Of a DNA stretch of 64,000 nt, positions 27,911 through 36,907 are shown in pieces. Below the pieces are notes generated by a model. That model was not told where the DNA came from. It saw nothing but the letters and a program-made list of their open reading frames with translations, and made no database searches. Position numbers and translations under genes: made by a program. Each line of letters begins with the position of its first letter. Position 1 is the stretch's first letter. Origin of the DNA: Celeribacter baekdonensis (lineage in GTDB: Bacteria > Pseudomonadota > Alphaproteobacteria > Rhodobacterales > Rhodobacteraceae); contig NZ_FNBL01000018.1 in NCBI RefSeq assembly GCF_900102315.1, forward strand, positions 1-64,000. Reading direction: 5' to 3'.

Positions 27911-28974
27911 GCTACCGTTTGCAACGTATGCCGGTCGCGGCCCCAAGCGTGTTGTTCGCCGCGCGGGTGCTGTCGGTGATCTTGGCGCTTTTGACCGCCG
28001 CCGTCGTGTTGGCCCTGTCCGGCAAAGACCCGGTGGCGCTGGGCGGCAAGGTGTTGTCGTCGACCTTCGGGTCAAGTTTTGGACTTGAGGATTTGAGCCT
28101 GTTGTTTTCGCCATTGCTCTATTGTGGTCTCGCGGTCGCGGTCGGCCTGCGCATCGGTGCGTGGAACATTGGGGCGGAGGGGCAATTCAACCTTGGGGCC
28201 TTTGCCGCCACAGGTGTGGCACTGTTCGTGCCGGGCCCGACCTGGCTTTTGGTGCCTTTGATGGCGCTCACTGGCATGGCGGGCGGAGCGCTTTGGATCC
28301 TGATCCCGACATTGGCCAAAGCCTATGCGGATGTGTCTGAGTTGATCACCACGCTGTTGATGAATTTCGTCGCACTTTTGTTGGTCTATTGGGTCGCCAC
28401 CGGCCCTTGGCTTGATCCGTCGGGCATGGCTTTGGCGACCACAGCGCGGCTGTCTGTTTCGGTGCCCTATGTCTGGGGGATCGTGCATTGGGGGCTGCCT
28501 GTGGCGCTGATGCTCGCGATCGGTTTGGCCGTGATGTTTGCCTATACGCGCTGGGGCTATGAGGTGCGCATCGGGGGGGGCAATCCGGGTGCTGCCGCCT
28601 ATGCCGGGATGCCGGTACAGCGTCATGTGATCATCGTCATGTTGATGTCGGGCGCCATCGCCGGGCTTGGTGGTATGATGGAAGTGGCCGGAACGGTCGG
28701 GCGGCTTCAGGGCGGGATTTCCAACAATTACGGCTATCTGGGCATTATGGTCGCGGTTCTGGCCCGCGCCGCCCCTTTGGGTGTGATTGCCACGGCGTTT
28801 TTCATGGCGGTGATCCTGAATGGCGGGATCGTTTTGCAATCTCAGGGCCTTACCACGCATACGGTTTTGGCCGTCACCGGGCTGATCCTGTTTTACGCCG
28901 CCATCGCCGACGAGGTCGCGCGCTATAGGTTGATCCCCACGACTGGAAAAGTCACACCCAAAGGAGCGCGCTGA
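27907..28974 (+). CDS. ABC transporter permease (nucleoside type), subunit 1
   Basis: A 355-residue membrane protein with about ten hydrophobic segments of the branched-chain amino acid/ribose permease fold. The GAEGQFNLGAFAATG motif is characteristic of the larger BMP-system permease. It overlaps the ATPase stop by 4 nt. It forms the membrane pore together with the product of the following gene. Confidence 0.94.
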   Translation: MSYRLQRMPVAAPSVLFAARVLSVILALLTAAVVLALSGKDPVALGGKVLSSTFGSSFGLEDLSLLFSPLLYCGLAVAVGLRIGAWNIGAEGQFNLGAFAATGVALFVPGPTWLLVPLMALTGMAGGALWILIPTLAKAYADVSELITTLLMNFVALLLVYWVATGPWLDPSGMALATTARLSVSVPYVWGIVHWGLPVALMLAIGLAVMFAYTRWGYEVRIGGGNPGAAAYAGMPVQRHVIIVMLMSGAIAGLGGMMEVAGTVGRLQGGISNNYGYLGIMVAVLARAAPLGVIATAFFMAVILNGGIVLQSQGLTTHTVLAVTGLILFYAAIADEVARYRLIPTTGKVTPKGAR

Positions 28975-28975
28975 C

Positions 28976-29911
28976 ATGGATATTCTCGCAGGTCTGATCC
29001 AAACCGCCTTTTTGGCCGGGGGCGTCTTGGCGCTGGCCGCATTGGGCGAGGTTTTGGCCGAACGTGTTGGCGTGGTGAACCTTGGCGTCGAAGGCCTGAT
29101 TGCATTGGGCGCGATGTCAGCGGTGGCCACGGTGGTGGTCACGCCGCACCCTTGGTTGGGCTTTTTGGTTGCCATGGGCGTGGGGTTGATTGCGGGGATG
29201 ATTTTTGCCACCGCCACGGTGATCATCCGCGCCAATCAGGTTCTGTGCGGCTTGGCACTCACCTATATGGGGATGGGCTTGGCCGCCACCTTGGGCAAAC
29301 CGATTTCTGGCTCGCCCGCACCCGCGACCTTTCAGGACATCCATATCCCGATCCTGTCCGATCTGCCGTTTTTTGGCCGCGCGTTCTTTAGCCATTCGCT
29401 TTTGGTCTATCTGATCTTCCTCGTGTTGCCTGTGGCTCTGCAGGTTTTGATGTTTCACACCCGTCATGGCCTCAACATGCGCGCCGTGGGCGAAAACCCG
29501 GCGGCGGCAGATGCGGCGGGGATTTCGGTGATGAAAATGCGATTTTGGTATGTCTCTTTCGGCGCGGCTTTGGCGGCAGGGGCAGGAGGCTATCTGACCT
29601 TGGTCTTTGTCCCAAGCTGGTCCGAGGGCGTTGTCGCAGGGCGCGGCTGGATCGCCGTCGCCTTGGTGATTTTCGCCGGATTTCGCCCGATCAACGCCGT
29701 GCTGGCCGGGCTATTGTTCGGTTTTGTCACCGCCTTGGGCTTTGTCGGCCAGGCGCATAATTGGCCGATTGCGTCCTCCATCCTCTCGATGTTGCCCTAT
29801 CTGGGCACCATGGCATTGATGATCGTGCCTGTTCTGGCATGGCAACGGATGCGCCGCCTGATGGCCGCACCCGAAGGCCTCACCACCCCCTATTTCCGAG
29901 ATCAAAGATGA
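28976..29911 (+). CDS. ABC transporter permease (nucleoside type), subunit 2
   Basis: A 311-residue membrane permease. It has LAALGEVLAERVGVVNLGVE at its start, the matching motif of the smaller BMP-system permease, and about eight membrane segments. It starts 1 nt after the previous permease and overlaps the following deaminase gene as ATGA. The four transporter genes make a complete high-affinity importer, probably for a purine nucleoside or base. Confidence 0.94.
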   Translation: MDILAGLIQTAFLAGGVLALAALGEVLAERVGVVNLGVEGLIALGAMSAVATVVVTPHPWLGFLVAMGVGLIAGMIFATATVIIRANQVLCGLALTYMGMGLAATLGKPISGSPAPATFQDIHIPILSDLPFFGRAFFSHSLLVYLIFLVLPVALQVLMFHTRHGLNMRAVGENPAAADAAGISVMKMRFWYVSFGAALAAGAGGYLTLVFVPSWSEGVVAGRGWIAVALVIFAGFRPINAVLAGLLFGFVTALGFVGQAHNWPIASSILSMLPYLGTMALMIVPVLAWQRMRRLMAAPEGLTTPYFRDQR

Positions 29912-31317
29912 GCACAACCTTCCTTAAAAACATCTCCTATCTGGCCACGTTTGATGACGGGTATGGCGAGGTCGGGCGCGAAATGACGGATGGCGGCGTG
30001 CTGATCCGGGACAATGTGATCGTCGCGGTCGGGCCGATGTCGGAGTTTGTCGATGTGGTGGCGGACCGGGTGTTGGATCTGTCCGACCATGTGGTGATGC
30101 CGGGGATGATCAATACCCATCATCATTTCTACCAAAACCTCACGCGGGTGATGGTTCAGGATGACGAACTCTTCGTCTGGCTCAAAACCCTCTATCCGAT
30201 CTGGGCAAAACTCGATGATCGGGCGATGGAAACCGCTTCGCGCATGGCCATGGCCGAGTTGATCATAAGCGGCTGTACCACCTCTTCGGATCACCAATAT
30301 ATCATGCCCAATGATTGCACCTTGGACACGCCCATTCGGGTGGCCCAAGAGATGGGTCTGCGCTTTCATGCGGCGCGGGGCGCGATGAGTCGGGGCGAGA
30401 GTAAAGGCGGTCTGCCGCCCGACAGTTGCGTGGAGGAGGAAGAGGCGATCCTGATGGATGCCGAACGCCTGATCCACCGCTATCACGACATGTCGGATTA
30501 CGCGATGACGCGGATTGTTTTGGCGCCCTGTTCGGCCTTTTCCGTCACCCAAGGCTTGATGAAAGACGCGGCGCGATTGGCACGGATGCATCCCGGTGTG
30601 CAGCTGCATTCGCATATCGCCGAGGTGCTGAGCGAAGAGGAATATTGCATCGCCACCTACGGCATGCGTTCGGTCGCCTATGCCGAAAGCTGTGAGTGGC
30701 TCGGTCCCGATGTGTGGTTTGCCCATGCGATTTTCCTCAATGACGCCGAGATCAAAACCTTTGCCGAGACCGGCACCGGAGCCACCTTTTGTCCCTCCGC
30801 CCATATGCGCTGCGGCCTTGGCATCATGCGGGCGCGCGAGATGTTGGACGCGGGCGTGACGGTGGGTTTGGGCGTCGACGGGTCGGCCTCAAATGACACC
30901 TCCAACATGTTCATGGAGGCGCGCATGGCGCAATATTTGCAACGGGTCGCGCCGGACCGCTACCTGTCCGAGGCCCCCGGTGGGCGGGGCGGATTTGGCG
31001 GCACACCGGGGGCACTGTCGGCGCGCGAGGCGCTTTGGATGGCGACGCGGGCGGGGGCGAAACTTTTGGGGCGCGACGACATTGGGCAATTGGCCCCCGG
31101 CAAATCCGCCGATATCATCGCAATCAAACGCACGCGGCTTGGCCTTGCGGGCACCCAGCGCGATCCTTTGGCTGCCCTTGTGATGTGCGGTCCGTTTGAG
31201 GTTGATCATTCCTTCATCAATGGGGTGCAGATCATTGACCAAGGTGCCTTCACGCGTCTGGACGTGGCGGCCGCTTTGGCCGATCATGCCGCAACGATGG
31301 ATCGTATTTACGCCTGA
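29908..31317 (+). CDS. 8-Oxoguanine-deaminase-like amidohydrolase
   Basis: A 469-residue amidohydrolase with metal ligands in MINTHHHFYQNLTRVM (residue about 70), QLHSHIAEV (about 235), WFAHAIF (about 272) and GLGVDGSASNDTSN (about 325). The HHH-x-Y-Q-x-L-T-R-V motif and SASND loop are those of the group in which 8-oxoguanine deaminase was defined. It converts an aminated purine to its oxo form. The start is the ATG overlapping the permease stop, since the frame upstream lies inside that gene. It could also act on an N-methylated guanine. Confidence 0.88.
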   Translation: MSTTFLKNISYLATFDDGYGEVGREMTDGGVLIRDNVIVAVGPMSEFVDVVADRVLDLSDHVVMPGMINTHHHFYQNLTRVMVQDDELFVWLKTLYPIWAKLDDRAMETASRMAMAELIISGCTTSSDHQYIMPNDCTLDTPIRVAQEMGLRFHAARGAMSRGESKGGLPPDSCVEEEEAILMDAERLIHRYHDMSDYAMTRIVLAPCSAFSVTQGLMKDAARLARMHPGVQLHSHIAEVLSEEEYCIATYGMRSVAYAESCEWLGPDVWFAHAIFLNDAEIKTFAETGTGATFCPSAHMRCGLGIMRAREMLDAGVTVGLGVDGSASNDTSNMFMEARMAQYLQRVAPDRYLSEAPGGRGGFGGTPGALSAREALWMATRAGAKLLGRDDIGQLAPGKSADIIAIKRTRLGLAGTQRDPLAALVMCGPFEVDHSFINGVQIIDQGAFTRLDVAAALADHAATMDRIYA

Positions 31318-31342
31318 GCCCAAATTTTAAAGGATGCATAAA

Positions 31343-32227
31343 ATGGCGACAGAGACAGATGGGTCGGTGCTGGACCCCGCCACGCTCGATCAATGGTATT
31401 GCATTCAAAATCTGGCCGAAATCCCGCCCTCCGGGCTGACGACCCGGCTTTTGGGTCAGGATATTTTCATCACCGGCGGGGCGGCTGCGATGGCGCGCTG
31501 TGGGGATAGGGAATTGCCCGTGCGACTGCGATACGGCTATCTTTGGGTCACATTGGGCGCGCCCAACACCGATGTGCCGCATATCTCAGAGGCGGATGAA
31601 CTGGATCGCCGCTATGTCCCTTGCGGCGCGGTGAAGGTGAAATCCTCGGCCCCGCGTGTGATCGAGAATTTTCTGGATATGGCGCATTTTCCCTTTGTGC
31701 ATACCGACATTCTTGGGTCCGAAGAACATTCGGAGGTCGAGACATACAAATGCGAAATCCGCCGCGATGTGGATGAGGTCTGGGCCACCGATTGCGTCTT
31801 TACCCAACCGCAGGCTGCCAAATCCGCAAGCGGCGCGATCCGCACCGATTATATCTACCGTATCACCACGCCGTTTACCGTGTTGCTGTATAAAACCTGT
31901 CCAATGTCTGAAACGCGCTGGGATGTGATTTGCCTGTTCGTGCAACCGATGGAGCCGGGCCTGTGTCGCGCACATCCGGTGATGTTCTTGCTGGATGAGA
32001 CCAGCACGGATGCCGATCTGATCGGGTTTCAACAGGTGATCTTTCTGCAAGACCGGATCATTTTGGAAAACCAACGCCCGCGCCTGTTGCCGTTAGAGCC
32101 GCGGTTTGAGACCCCAACCCGCGCCGATGCCTCCTCCATCGCTTATCGGCGTTGGTTGAAAGAAAAGGGCTGTGTTTACGGTACAACTTTGGGGCCGGCG
32201 GATACATTTACCGTCACTGCGGCATGA
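31343..32227 (+). CDS. Rieske-less non-haem iron oxygenase catalytic subunit, second paralogue (NdmC-like)
   Basis: A 294-residue paralogue of the protein encoded at 17401-18252. It shares the iron site NFLDMAHFPFVHTDILGSE, the segment RRDVDEVWAT, the C-terminal LQDRIILENQRP and a near-identical end (YRRWLKEKG). It too lacks the C-x-H and C-x2-H Rieske ligands. The ATG at 31343 has AAAGGA 8 nt upstream; another ATG three codons earlier is inside that site. It sits between the 8-oxoguanine-deaminase-like gene and guanine deaminase, which ties the oxygenase to purine substrates. Two paralogues may act on two positions or two related substrates. Confidence 0.88.
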   Translation: MATETDGSVLDPATLDQWYCIQNLAEIPPSGLTTRLLGQDIFITGGAAAMARCGDRELPVRLRYGYLWVTLGAPNTDVPHISEADELDRRYVPCGAVKVKSSAPRVIENFLDMAHFPFVHTDILGSEEHSEVETYKCEIRRDVDEVWATDCVFTQPQAAKSASGAIRTDYIYRITTPFTVLLYKTCPMSETRWDVICLFVQPMEPGLCRAHPVMFLLDETSTDADLIGFQQVIFLQDRIILENQRPRLLPLEPRFETPTRADASSIAYRRWLKEKGCVYGTTLGPADTFTVTAA

Positions 32228-33546
32228 AGGATCTGCGCGGACAAAAGGTTTTGGTCTCGGGCTATCATGCGCCGAACCAAGGCACAGTTGAGGGCTTTGA
32301 AAACGCCGTTCTGACATTGGATGACGCGGGGCGCATTGTGGGTTTTGAGCCGGACGGCGATCCGACCGGGGCGACGATCCTGCCCTCGGGCTGGTTGATC
32401 CTGCCGGGCTTTGTCGATCTGCATGTCCACGCGCCGCAATACGCGCAACTTGGCACCGCCCTTGATGTGCCGCTCGAAGAGTGGCTGCAAACCTACACTT
32501 TCCCGCTTGAGGCGCGGTTTTCCGATCTCGCGTTTGCCAAAGAGGTCTACAGCGCTCTGATTGACGATATGCTTGCCCTTGGCACCACCACCGCGCTGCA
32601 TTTTGCCACCGTTCATGTCCCCGCCACCACGCTTTTGGCCGATCTTTGTCTGGCCAAAGGACAGCGCGCGTTGATTGGCAAAGTGGCGATGGATGACCCG
32701 GATCAATGCCCGCCTGAGTATCGCGATCCCTCCGCCGAAGACGCGATTGCGGGCACGCGCGCGGTGATTGAGTATATCAACGCCATGCCCGGCAATGACG
32801 GGATGGTGCATCCGGTGGTGACGCCGCGCTTTGTGCCGTCTTGTACCGATGCGTGTCTTTCGGGCCTTGGCGCTTTGGCGCAGGAGACCGGCACGCGGGT
32901 GCAAAGCCATGTGTCAGAAAGCGATTGGGAACATGACTATGTCCGTGCCCGAACAGGGCGCTCTGATGTAGAGGCGCTGGCGGACCATGGTCTTATGGTG
33001 CCACATTCGGTCTTTGCCCATGGCACGCATTTGTCCTCCTCTGACATGGACCTGATGATTGCGCATCAGGCGGGGGTGGCCCATTGTCCGCTGTCCAATG
33101 CCTATTTCTCCGGGGCGGTCTTTCCGCTGCGCGCCGCCTTGGAACGCGGTCTCAATGTCGGGCTTGGCTCGGATATGTCCGGCGGGCCTGTGGCCTCGAT
33201 CTGGGAGACGGCGCGGATGGCGATTGCGTCATCTAGACTGTTGGAAAGCGGTGTGGACGCCGCTGTTGTGCCTGAGGCGCGGGGCCGGGGCGCGGCGCGG
33301 ATTGATTTTCGCACCGCCTTTTATCTGGCGACACGCGGCGGGGCCAAGGCGCTTGGCCTGCCGGTTGGGAGTTTTGAGCCGGGGATGAAGTTTGATGCCA
33401 TTGCCATTGACCCGAAAGCCGCCAAGGGTACGATCCGGCTTTGGCCCGGTTACGACGGTGATCTGGTGTTGGAAAAGCTGCTTTATTCCACCTCGCGCGC
33501 CAATATTGCCACGGTCTGGGTCGATGGTTTGCGCCGCGTTGGGTAG
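32224..33546 (+). CDS. guaD: Guanine deaminase
   Basis: A 440-residue amidohydrolase that turns guanine into xanthine. Motifs match bacterial GuaD: PGFVDLHVHAPQYAQLGTAL near residue 63, PLEEWLQTYTFPLE near 87, VQSHVSES near 228, FAHGTHL near 265 and GLGSDMSGGPVASIWETARM near 320. Its ATG overlaps the oxygenase stop (ATGA). It is the last gene of the rightward operon. If the oxygenases remove N-methyl groups from guanine derivatives, it would use their product. Confidence 0.92.
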   Translation: MKDLRGQKVLVSGYHAPNQGTVEGFENAVLTLDDAGRIVGFEPDGDPTGATILPSGWLILPGFVDLHVHAPQYAQLGTALDVPLEEWLQTYTFPLEARFSDLAFAKEVYSALIDDMLALGTTTALHFATVHVPATTLLADLCLAKGQRALIGKVAMDDPDQCPPEYRDPSAEDAIAGTRAVIEYINAMPGNDGMVHPVVTPRFVPSCTDACLSGLGALAQETGTRVQSHVSESDWEHDYVRARTGRSDVEALADHGLMVPHSVFAHGTHLSSSDMDLMIAHQAGVAHCPLSNAYFSGAVFPLRAALERGLNVGLGSDMSGGPVASIWETARMAIASSRLLESGVDAAVVPEARGRGAARIDFRTAFYLATRGGAKALGLPVGSFEPGMKFDAIAIDPKAAKGTIRLWPGYDGDLVLEKLLYSTSRANIATVWVDGLRRVG

Positions 33547-33921
33547 CGCACCGTAGAGAAAGGCTGTGGCCTTGGTCAAACGCAGGCATGTGGTGTTGAC
33601 GAAATCCGCTTAGGCTAAGTCGTTTGTGTCATTTTTACGTCACGTTACATTCACAAATTAAGGTTGACTTTTTACGCTTTTGATTCGGGTAAGGTTTTAC
33701 GTAGTTTTGAAATATTTTTGTTCGTACTCTGCTTGAAAAATACGCGCAGCTTATTGTGCAAGTGCAGAAAAGGCTCGTTTTTAAAGGATAAATTTGAGTC
33801 CCAAACAATTCTAAGCAAGTTTCACGGAAATGACGTCCTTAATAATGTATGAAGAAATGGTCAGCCATTTGGGGGGATTCGAGGCGGCGAGCGTTTCGCC
33901 GTTCAAGGGTCCGTAAATATT
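33547..33921. promoter_or_regulatory. AT-rich upstream region of the sugar transferase gene
   Basis: No gene is seen. The region is markedly AT-rich compared with its surroundings and should contain the promoter of the following gene. A CGGCGA/TCGCCG hairpin at 33885-33901 lies 20 nt before the start codon and would sit in the 5' leader. A possible -35 box TTGACT begins at 33664, without a convincing -10 box at standard spacing. Confidence 0.4.
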
Positions 33922-34638
33922 ATGTTGGATACGTCAAACAGTTCTCTGCGCTCACCCGTGCTCGCAGCCACCGCGACGAGAGCGGATCACTACATCTCTC
34001 AGGAGACCGCGCAACCCACAAGAATATTCTATCGAAAATATGGCAAACGCATCTTTGATATGCTGCTGCTTTTGATCGCGGCGCCGATCATTGTGCCCGT
34101 GGTCTTGGTTTTGGCTCTCTTGGTCAAACGCGACGGTGGCCCAGCGTTTTTTACGCAAAAGCGGGTGGGTATGAATGGTAAAGTGTTTAAATGCTACAAG
34201 CTGCGCAGCATGCGTGTGGACGCTGAAGAGGTGCTTGAGCGGCTGTGTCGCGAAGACCCTGCCGTGGCCGAAGAATGGACCACCTTTCAAAAGCTCACCA
34301 ATGACCCCCGGATCACCCGGATCGGTCATATCATCCGCGCCACAAGCCTGGATGAGTTGCCACAGCTTTTGAACGTGTTCCGGGGGGATATGAGCCTGAT
34401 CGGTCCGCGTCCGTTCATGCCGTCGCAAATGTCGATCTATACCTCGGCGAAAGGCAAAGCCTATTTTAACATGCGTCCGGGTCTCTCTGGGCCTTGGCAA
34501 GTGTCGGGGCGTGGTGAAACCACTTTTGCCGACCGCGTTGCTTTTGATGAGGGCTATGAGCGCGATTTGAGCTTTGCGACCGACGTGAAATTGACATGGA
34601 AAACCTTTGCTGTGGTTCTCAACCGCACAGGTCACTGA
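33922..34638 (+). CDS. Polyprenyl-phosphate sugar-1-phosphate transferase (bacterial sugar transferase family)
   Basis: A 238-residue initiating transferase for exopolysaccharide synthesis. It has one N-terminal hydrophobic hairpin ([20 protein letters not shown] near residues 45-65) and the catalytic C-terminal domain with [10 protein letters not shown] near residue 90, [20 protein letters not shown] near 145 and [14 protein letters not shown] near 190. It transfers a sugar phosphate onto undecaprenyl phosphate at the inner membrane. It is monocistronic here: no other polysaccharide genes follow, and a terminator lies 28 nt after its stop. Confidence 0.92.
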   Translation: MLDTSNSSLRSPVLAATATRADHYISQETAQPTRIFYRKYGKRIFDMLLLLIAAPIIVPVVLVLALLVKRDGGPAFFTQKRVGMNGKVFKCYKLRSMRVDAEEVLERLCREDPAVAEEWTTFQKLTNDPRITRIGHIIRATSLDELPQLLNVFRGDMSLIGPRPFMPSQMSIYTSAKGKAYFNMRPGLSGPWQVSGRGETTFADRVAFDEGYERDLSFATDVKLTWKTFAVVLNRTGH

Positions 34639-34665
34639 CACCGCACAGCGGACCGTGAGTGTTTG

Positions 34666-34697
34666 AAAAGGCCGGGCGCTGATGCGTCCGGCCTTTT
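34666..34697 (+). terminator. Intrinsic terminator of the sugar transferase gene
   Basis: AAAAGGCCGG and CCGGCCTTTT form a perfect 10-bp stem around a 12-nt loop, followed by GTTGGTT. With A-tracts and T-tracts on both sides it can work in both directions and may also serve the convergent phosphorylase gene. Confidence 0.8.
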
Positions 34698-34719
34698 GTT
34701 GGTTCATTGTCTTGCGCCC

Positions 34720-36468
34720 TCACTTGAGGTTGGAAATCCAACGGCTTTGATAGGGTGCAAAACGGATATTTGGCACGGAGAGGTCAATCTTTTCGCCAGA
34801 AAGCAAATCATACCAATCCTCGCCCTCGATCAGGTTGATCGAAATATGCGGAATTTCGGCATCATGGCTGGTCAGGTTGTTGATGGCGAAAATGGATTGA
34901 TCGCGGGCCGGGGATTGCCGCCAGATGCCAAAGAACGCATCGCCAAGCTGCATGGTGAACTGTGTCGCATTCGGGTGAAACGCCTTTTGTGCGGTGCGAA
35001 TACTGATCCGGTCCTTGAGCGCGGCCAGAACTTGGGCGTTGAGGCTTTCGGGATCATCAAGCAGGGCGCGCAGCTCCGGGTAATCCCAGCGGTGGCGGTT
35101 GATCGCCCGGTTGACCCCGGTTTTCTCGACGCCCGCGTGGTCATTATGGGTCGCCAAAAGCGAATGAATGTAAAAGGCTGGCACACCCTCAAGCGCCATC
35201 ACGATGCTCTGCGAACAGATAAACCGCGCCACCTGAAGCCCGTCCTCACCCGCCTCAATCGTGCCTTTAAGCGCATCGAAATAAGTGATGTTCAACTCAT
35301 AGGGCTTTTGCGATCCATCGGCCAAAGCCCGCATCGACACCAAGCCACCCGCATCGCGCACACATTGGATCATCTGATCCAATTCGTCATTGGACAAAAG
35401 CCCCTCCGCCCCGCGCACGCCGATCCCGTCATGCGACGCCGAGAAGTTGAGATAGGCACAGCCCAATTGCGCCGGCGGCATCCGCATCAGCCATTGGTTG
35501 AGGTGTAATGAGTTGCCCGACAACAGCGCATGCAACAGCAGCGGCGGCAGCGAGAAGTTATAGATCATATGCGCTTCGTTGCGGTTGCCGAAATAGCTCA
35601 GGTTTTCCGCATTGGGCACATTGGTTTCTGTCATCAAAACCACGCGCTCTTCGGCATAATCGCACAGCAGTCGCATCAACCGCACGATGGCGTGGGTTTG
35701 CGGCAGGTGGATACAATTGGTGCCGAGCTCTTTCCAAACAAAGGCCACCGCGTCCAACCGAATGATCCGCACCCCATTGTCTATGTGCAGCCGCATGATC
35801 CGTAGAAATTCCAACAAGACCTCGGGATTGTGGAAATCCACGTCGATCTGGTCGTGGCTGAAGGTGCACCAGACATGTTTGGGACCATTCGCCGTCATCA
35901 CTTCGCGCAGCAATGGCGAGGTGCGCGGGCGCACCACCTCGGAGAGATCATCGTCCGGCGAGGCCTCAACGAAAAACGTGTCATAGGGCGCGTGGCCCTG
36001 ACGGTACTCTGAAAACCAGGTCGAGAGCGAGGAGACATGGTTGAGCACCAGATCGGACATCAAACGAAATTCTTCGCCGATCCGCTGAATATCGGTCCAA
36101 TCGCCCAGTTGACTGTTGACCAAACGGTAGTCGGTGACCGCAAAGCCATCGTCAGAGGTGAAGGGGAAAAACGGCAGGATGTGCACGCCCTTGATCACAC
36201 CGCGCAGATAGCGGTTTAGGAAATCACGCAACAAATCCAATGGTTTGTGTTGTCCATCGACCAATGTGTTGCCGTAGGTGATGACCAATGTGTCGGTCTC
36301 ATTCCACAGGTTGTGTCCCGGCGCGCGGGCGCGTGAGCGATACCCGGAGCCTTCGGGCCAAAAGGCCGCAGTGATCTGTTGGCTCAACGCTTTCGCATCG
36401 AGATCGGGATAGATTTGTTCAATAAGTCCGCACAGGCGCGTACTGAATTGCGAAGACGGTTTGGCCAT
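34720..36468 (-). CDS. GH13 sucrose-phosphorylase-like enzyme (GH13_18)
   Basis: A 582-residue cytoplasmic enzyme of the sucrose phosphorylase group. It has the (beta/alpha)8 motifs HILPFFPFTSDDGFAVTDY near residue 97, the nucleophile region VRIIRLDAVAFVWKE near 235, the acid/base MTETNVPN near 280 and SHDGIG near 342. Members split sucrose, glucosylglycerol or glucosylglycerate with phosphate to give glucose-1-phosphate. The last two substrates are osmolytes, plausible in a marine bacterium, but which one is used is not decided by the visible sequence. The ATG at 36468 has AAGGGG upstream. No sugar transporter or kinase gene is adjacent. Confidence 0.85.
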   Translation of the reverse strand: MAKPSSQFSTRLCGLIEQIYPDLDAKALSQQITAAFWPEGSGYRSRARAPGHNLWNETDTLVITYGNTLVDGQHKPLDLLRDFLNRYLRGVIKGVHILPFFPFTSDDGFAVTDYRLVNSQLGDWTDIQRIGEEFRLMSDLVLNHVSSLSTWFSEYRQGHAPYDTFFVEASPDDDLSEVVRPRTSPLLREVMTANGPKHVWCTFSHDQIDVDFHNPEVLLEFLRIMRLHIDNGVRIIRLDAVAFVWKELGTNCIHLPQTHAIVRLMRLLCDYAEERVVLMTETNVPNAENLSYFGNRNEAHMIYNFSLPPLLLHALLSGNSLHLNQWLMRMPPAQLGCAYLNFSASHDGIGVRGAEGLLSNDELDQMIQCVRDAGGLVSMRALADGSQKPYELNITYFDALKGTIEAGEDGLQVARFICSQSIVMALEGVPAFYIHSLLATHNDHAGVEKTGVNRAINRHRWDYPELRALLDDPESLNAQVLAALKDRISIRTAQKAFHPNATQFTMQLGDAFFGIWRQSPARDQSIFAINNLTSHDAEIPHISINLIEGEDWYDLLSGEKIDLSVPNIRFAPYQSRWISNLK

Positions 36469-36662
36469 GGGCGTCCCCTTCTCTGTTTGCTTTCCTTGGG
36501 GTAGATCAAACCACTTGCGTAGGTTCAATGCAGCAGAGGCCAAAGCGACAGTTTCCTGAACAAAAACGGAGCGCTTTGCGTGGGGATGTTGAAAATTCGC
36601 CTAAAAATGCGGCGAACGAAACGGTTTCGGTAAATTCCGACCCGTTTTGGGGATATTTTGCC

Positions 36663-36812
36663 TTAAACGCGGTCCCCGATGAGCGTGTCGATCAACCAGC
36701 CACCCGGCCCAGCAATCCGGTCCGGCAATGCCACGATCATCACTTCGCGGATCGCGATCGTGGTCATAATAGCCAAAGCCAACTGATCAAAGGTGATGGC
36801 GGTGATATCCAT
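36663..36812 (-). CDS. Small 49-residue protein of unknown function
   Basis: A short frame between truA and the phosphorylase gene: MDITAITFDQLALAIMTTIA followed by REVMIVALPDRIAGPGGW and LIDTLIGDRV. The ATG has GGAG 7 nt upstream, and codon use is GC-ending like neighbouring genes. The middle is hydrophobic enough for one short membrane segment. I do not recognise a family. It lies about 95 nt downstream of truA and could be co-transcribed. About 170 nt on its downstream side hold nothing I can name. Confidence 0.5.
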   Translation of the reverse strand: MDITAITFDQLALAIMTTIAIREVMIVALPDRIAGPGGWLIDTLIGDRV

Positions 36813-36907
36813 GACAAGGCTCCTTCATACGACAAGACGACAAAAAACGTGCTGACAGGTGAATCGGGCCGAAATGGGGCAGGGTTGGGGCGGCTTTTCG
36901 ACGTCGC

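Noticed and set aside
33560-33573. AAGGC/GCCTT hairpin after guaD as terminator
   Set aside because: Only 5 bp of stem and no T-tract.
33664-33852. 62-residue open frame before the sugar transferase gene
   Set aside because: No ribosome binding site and an AT-rich composition as expected for a promoter region.
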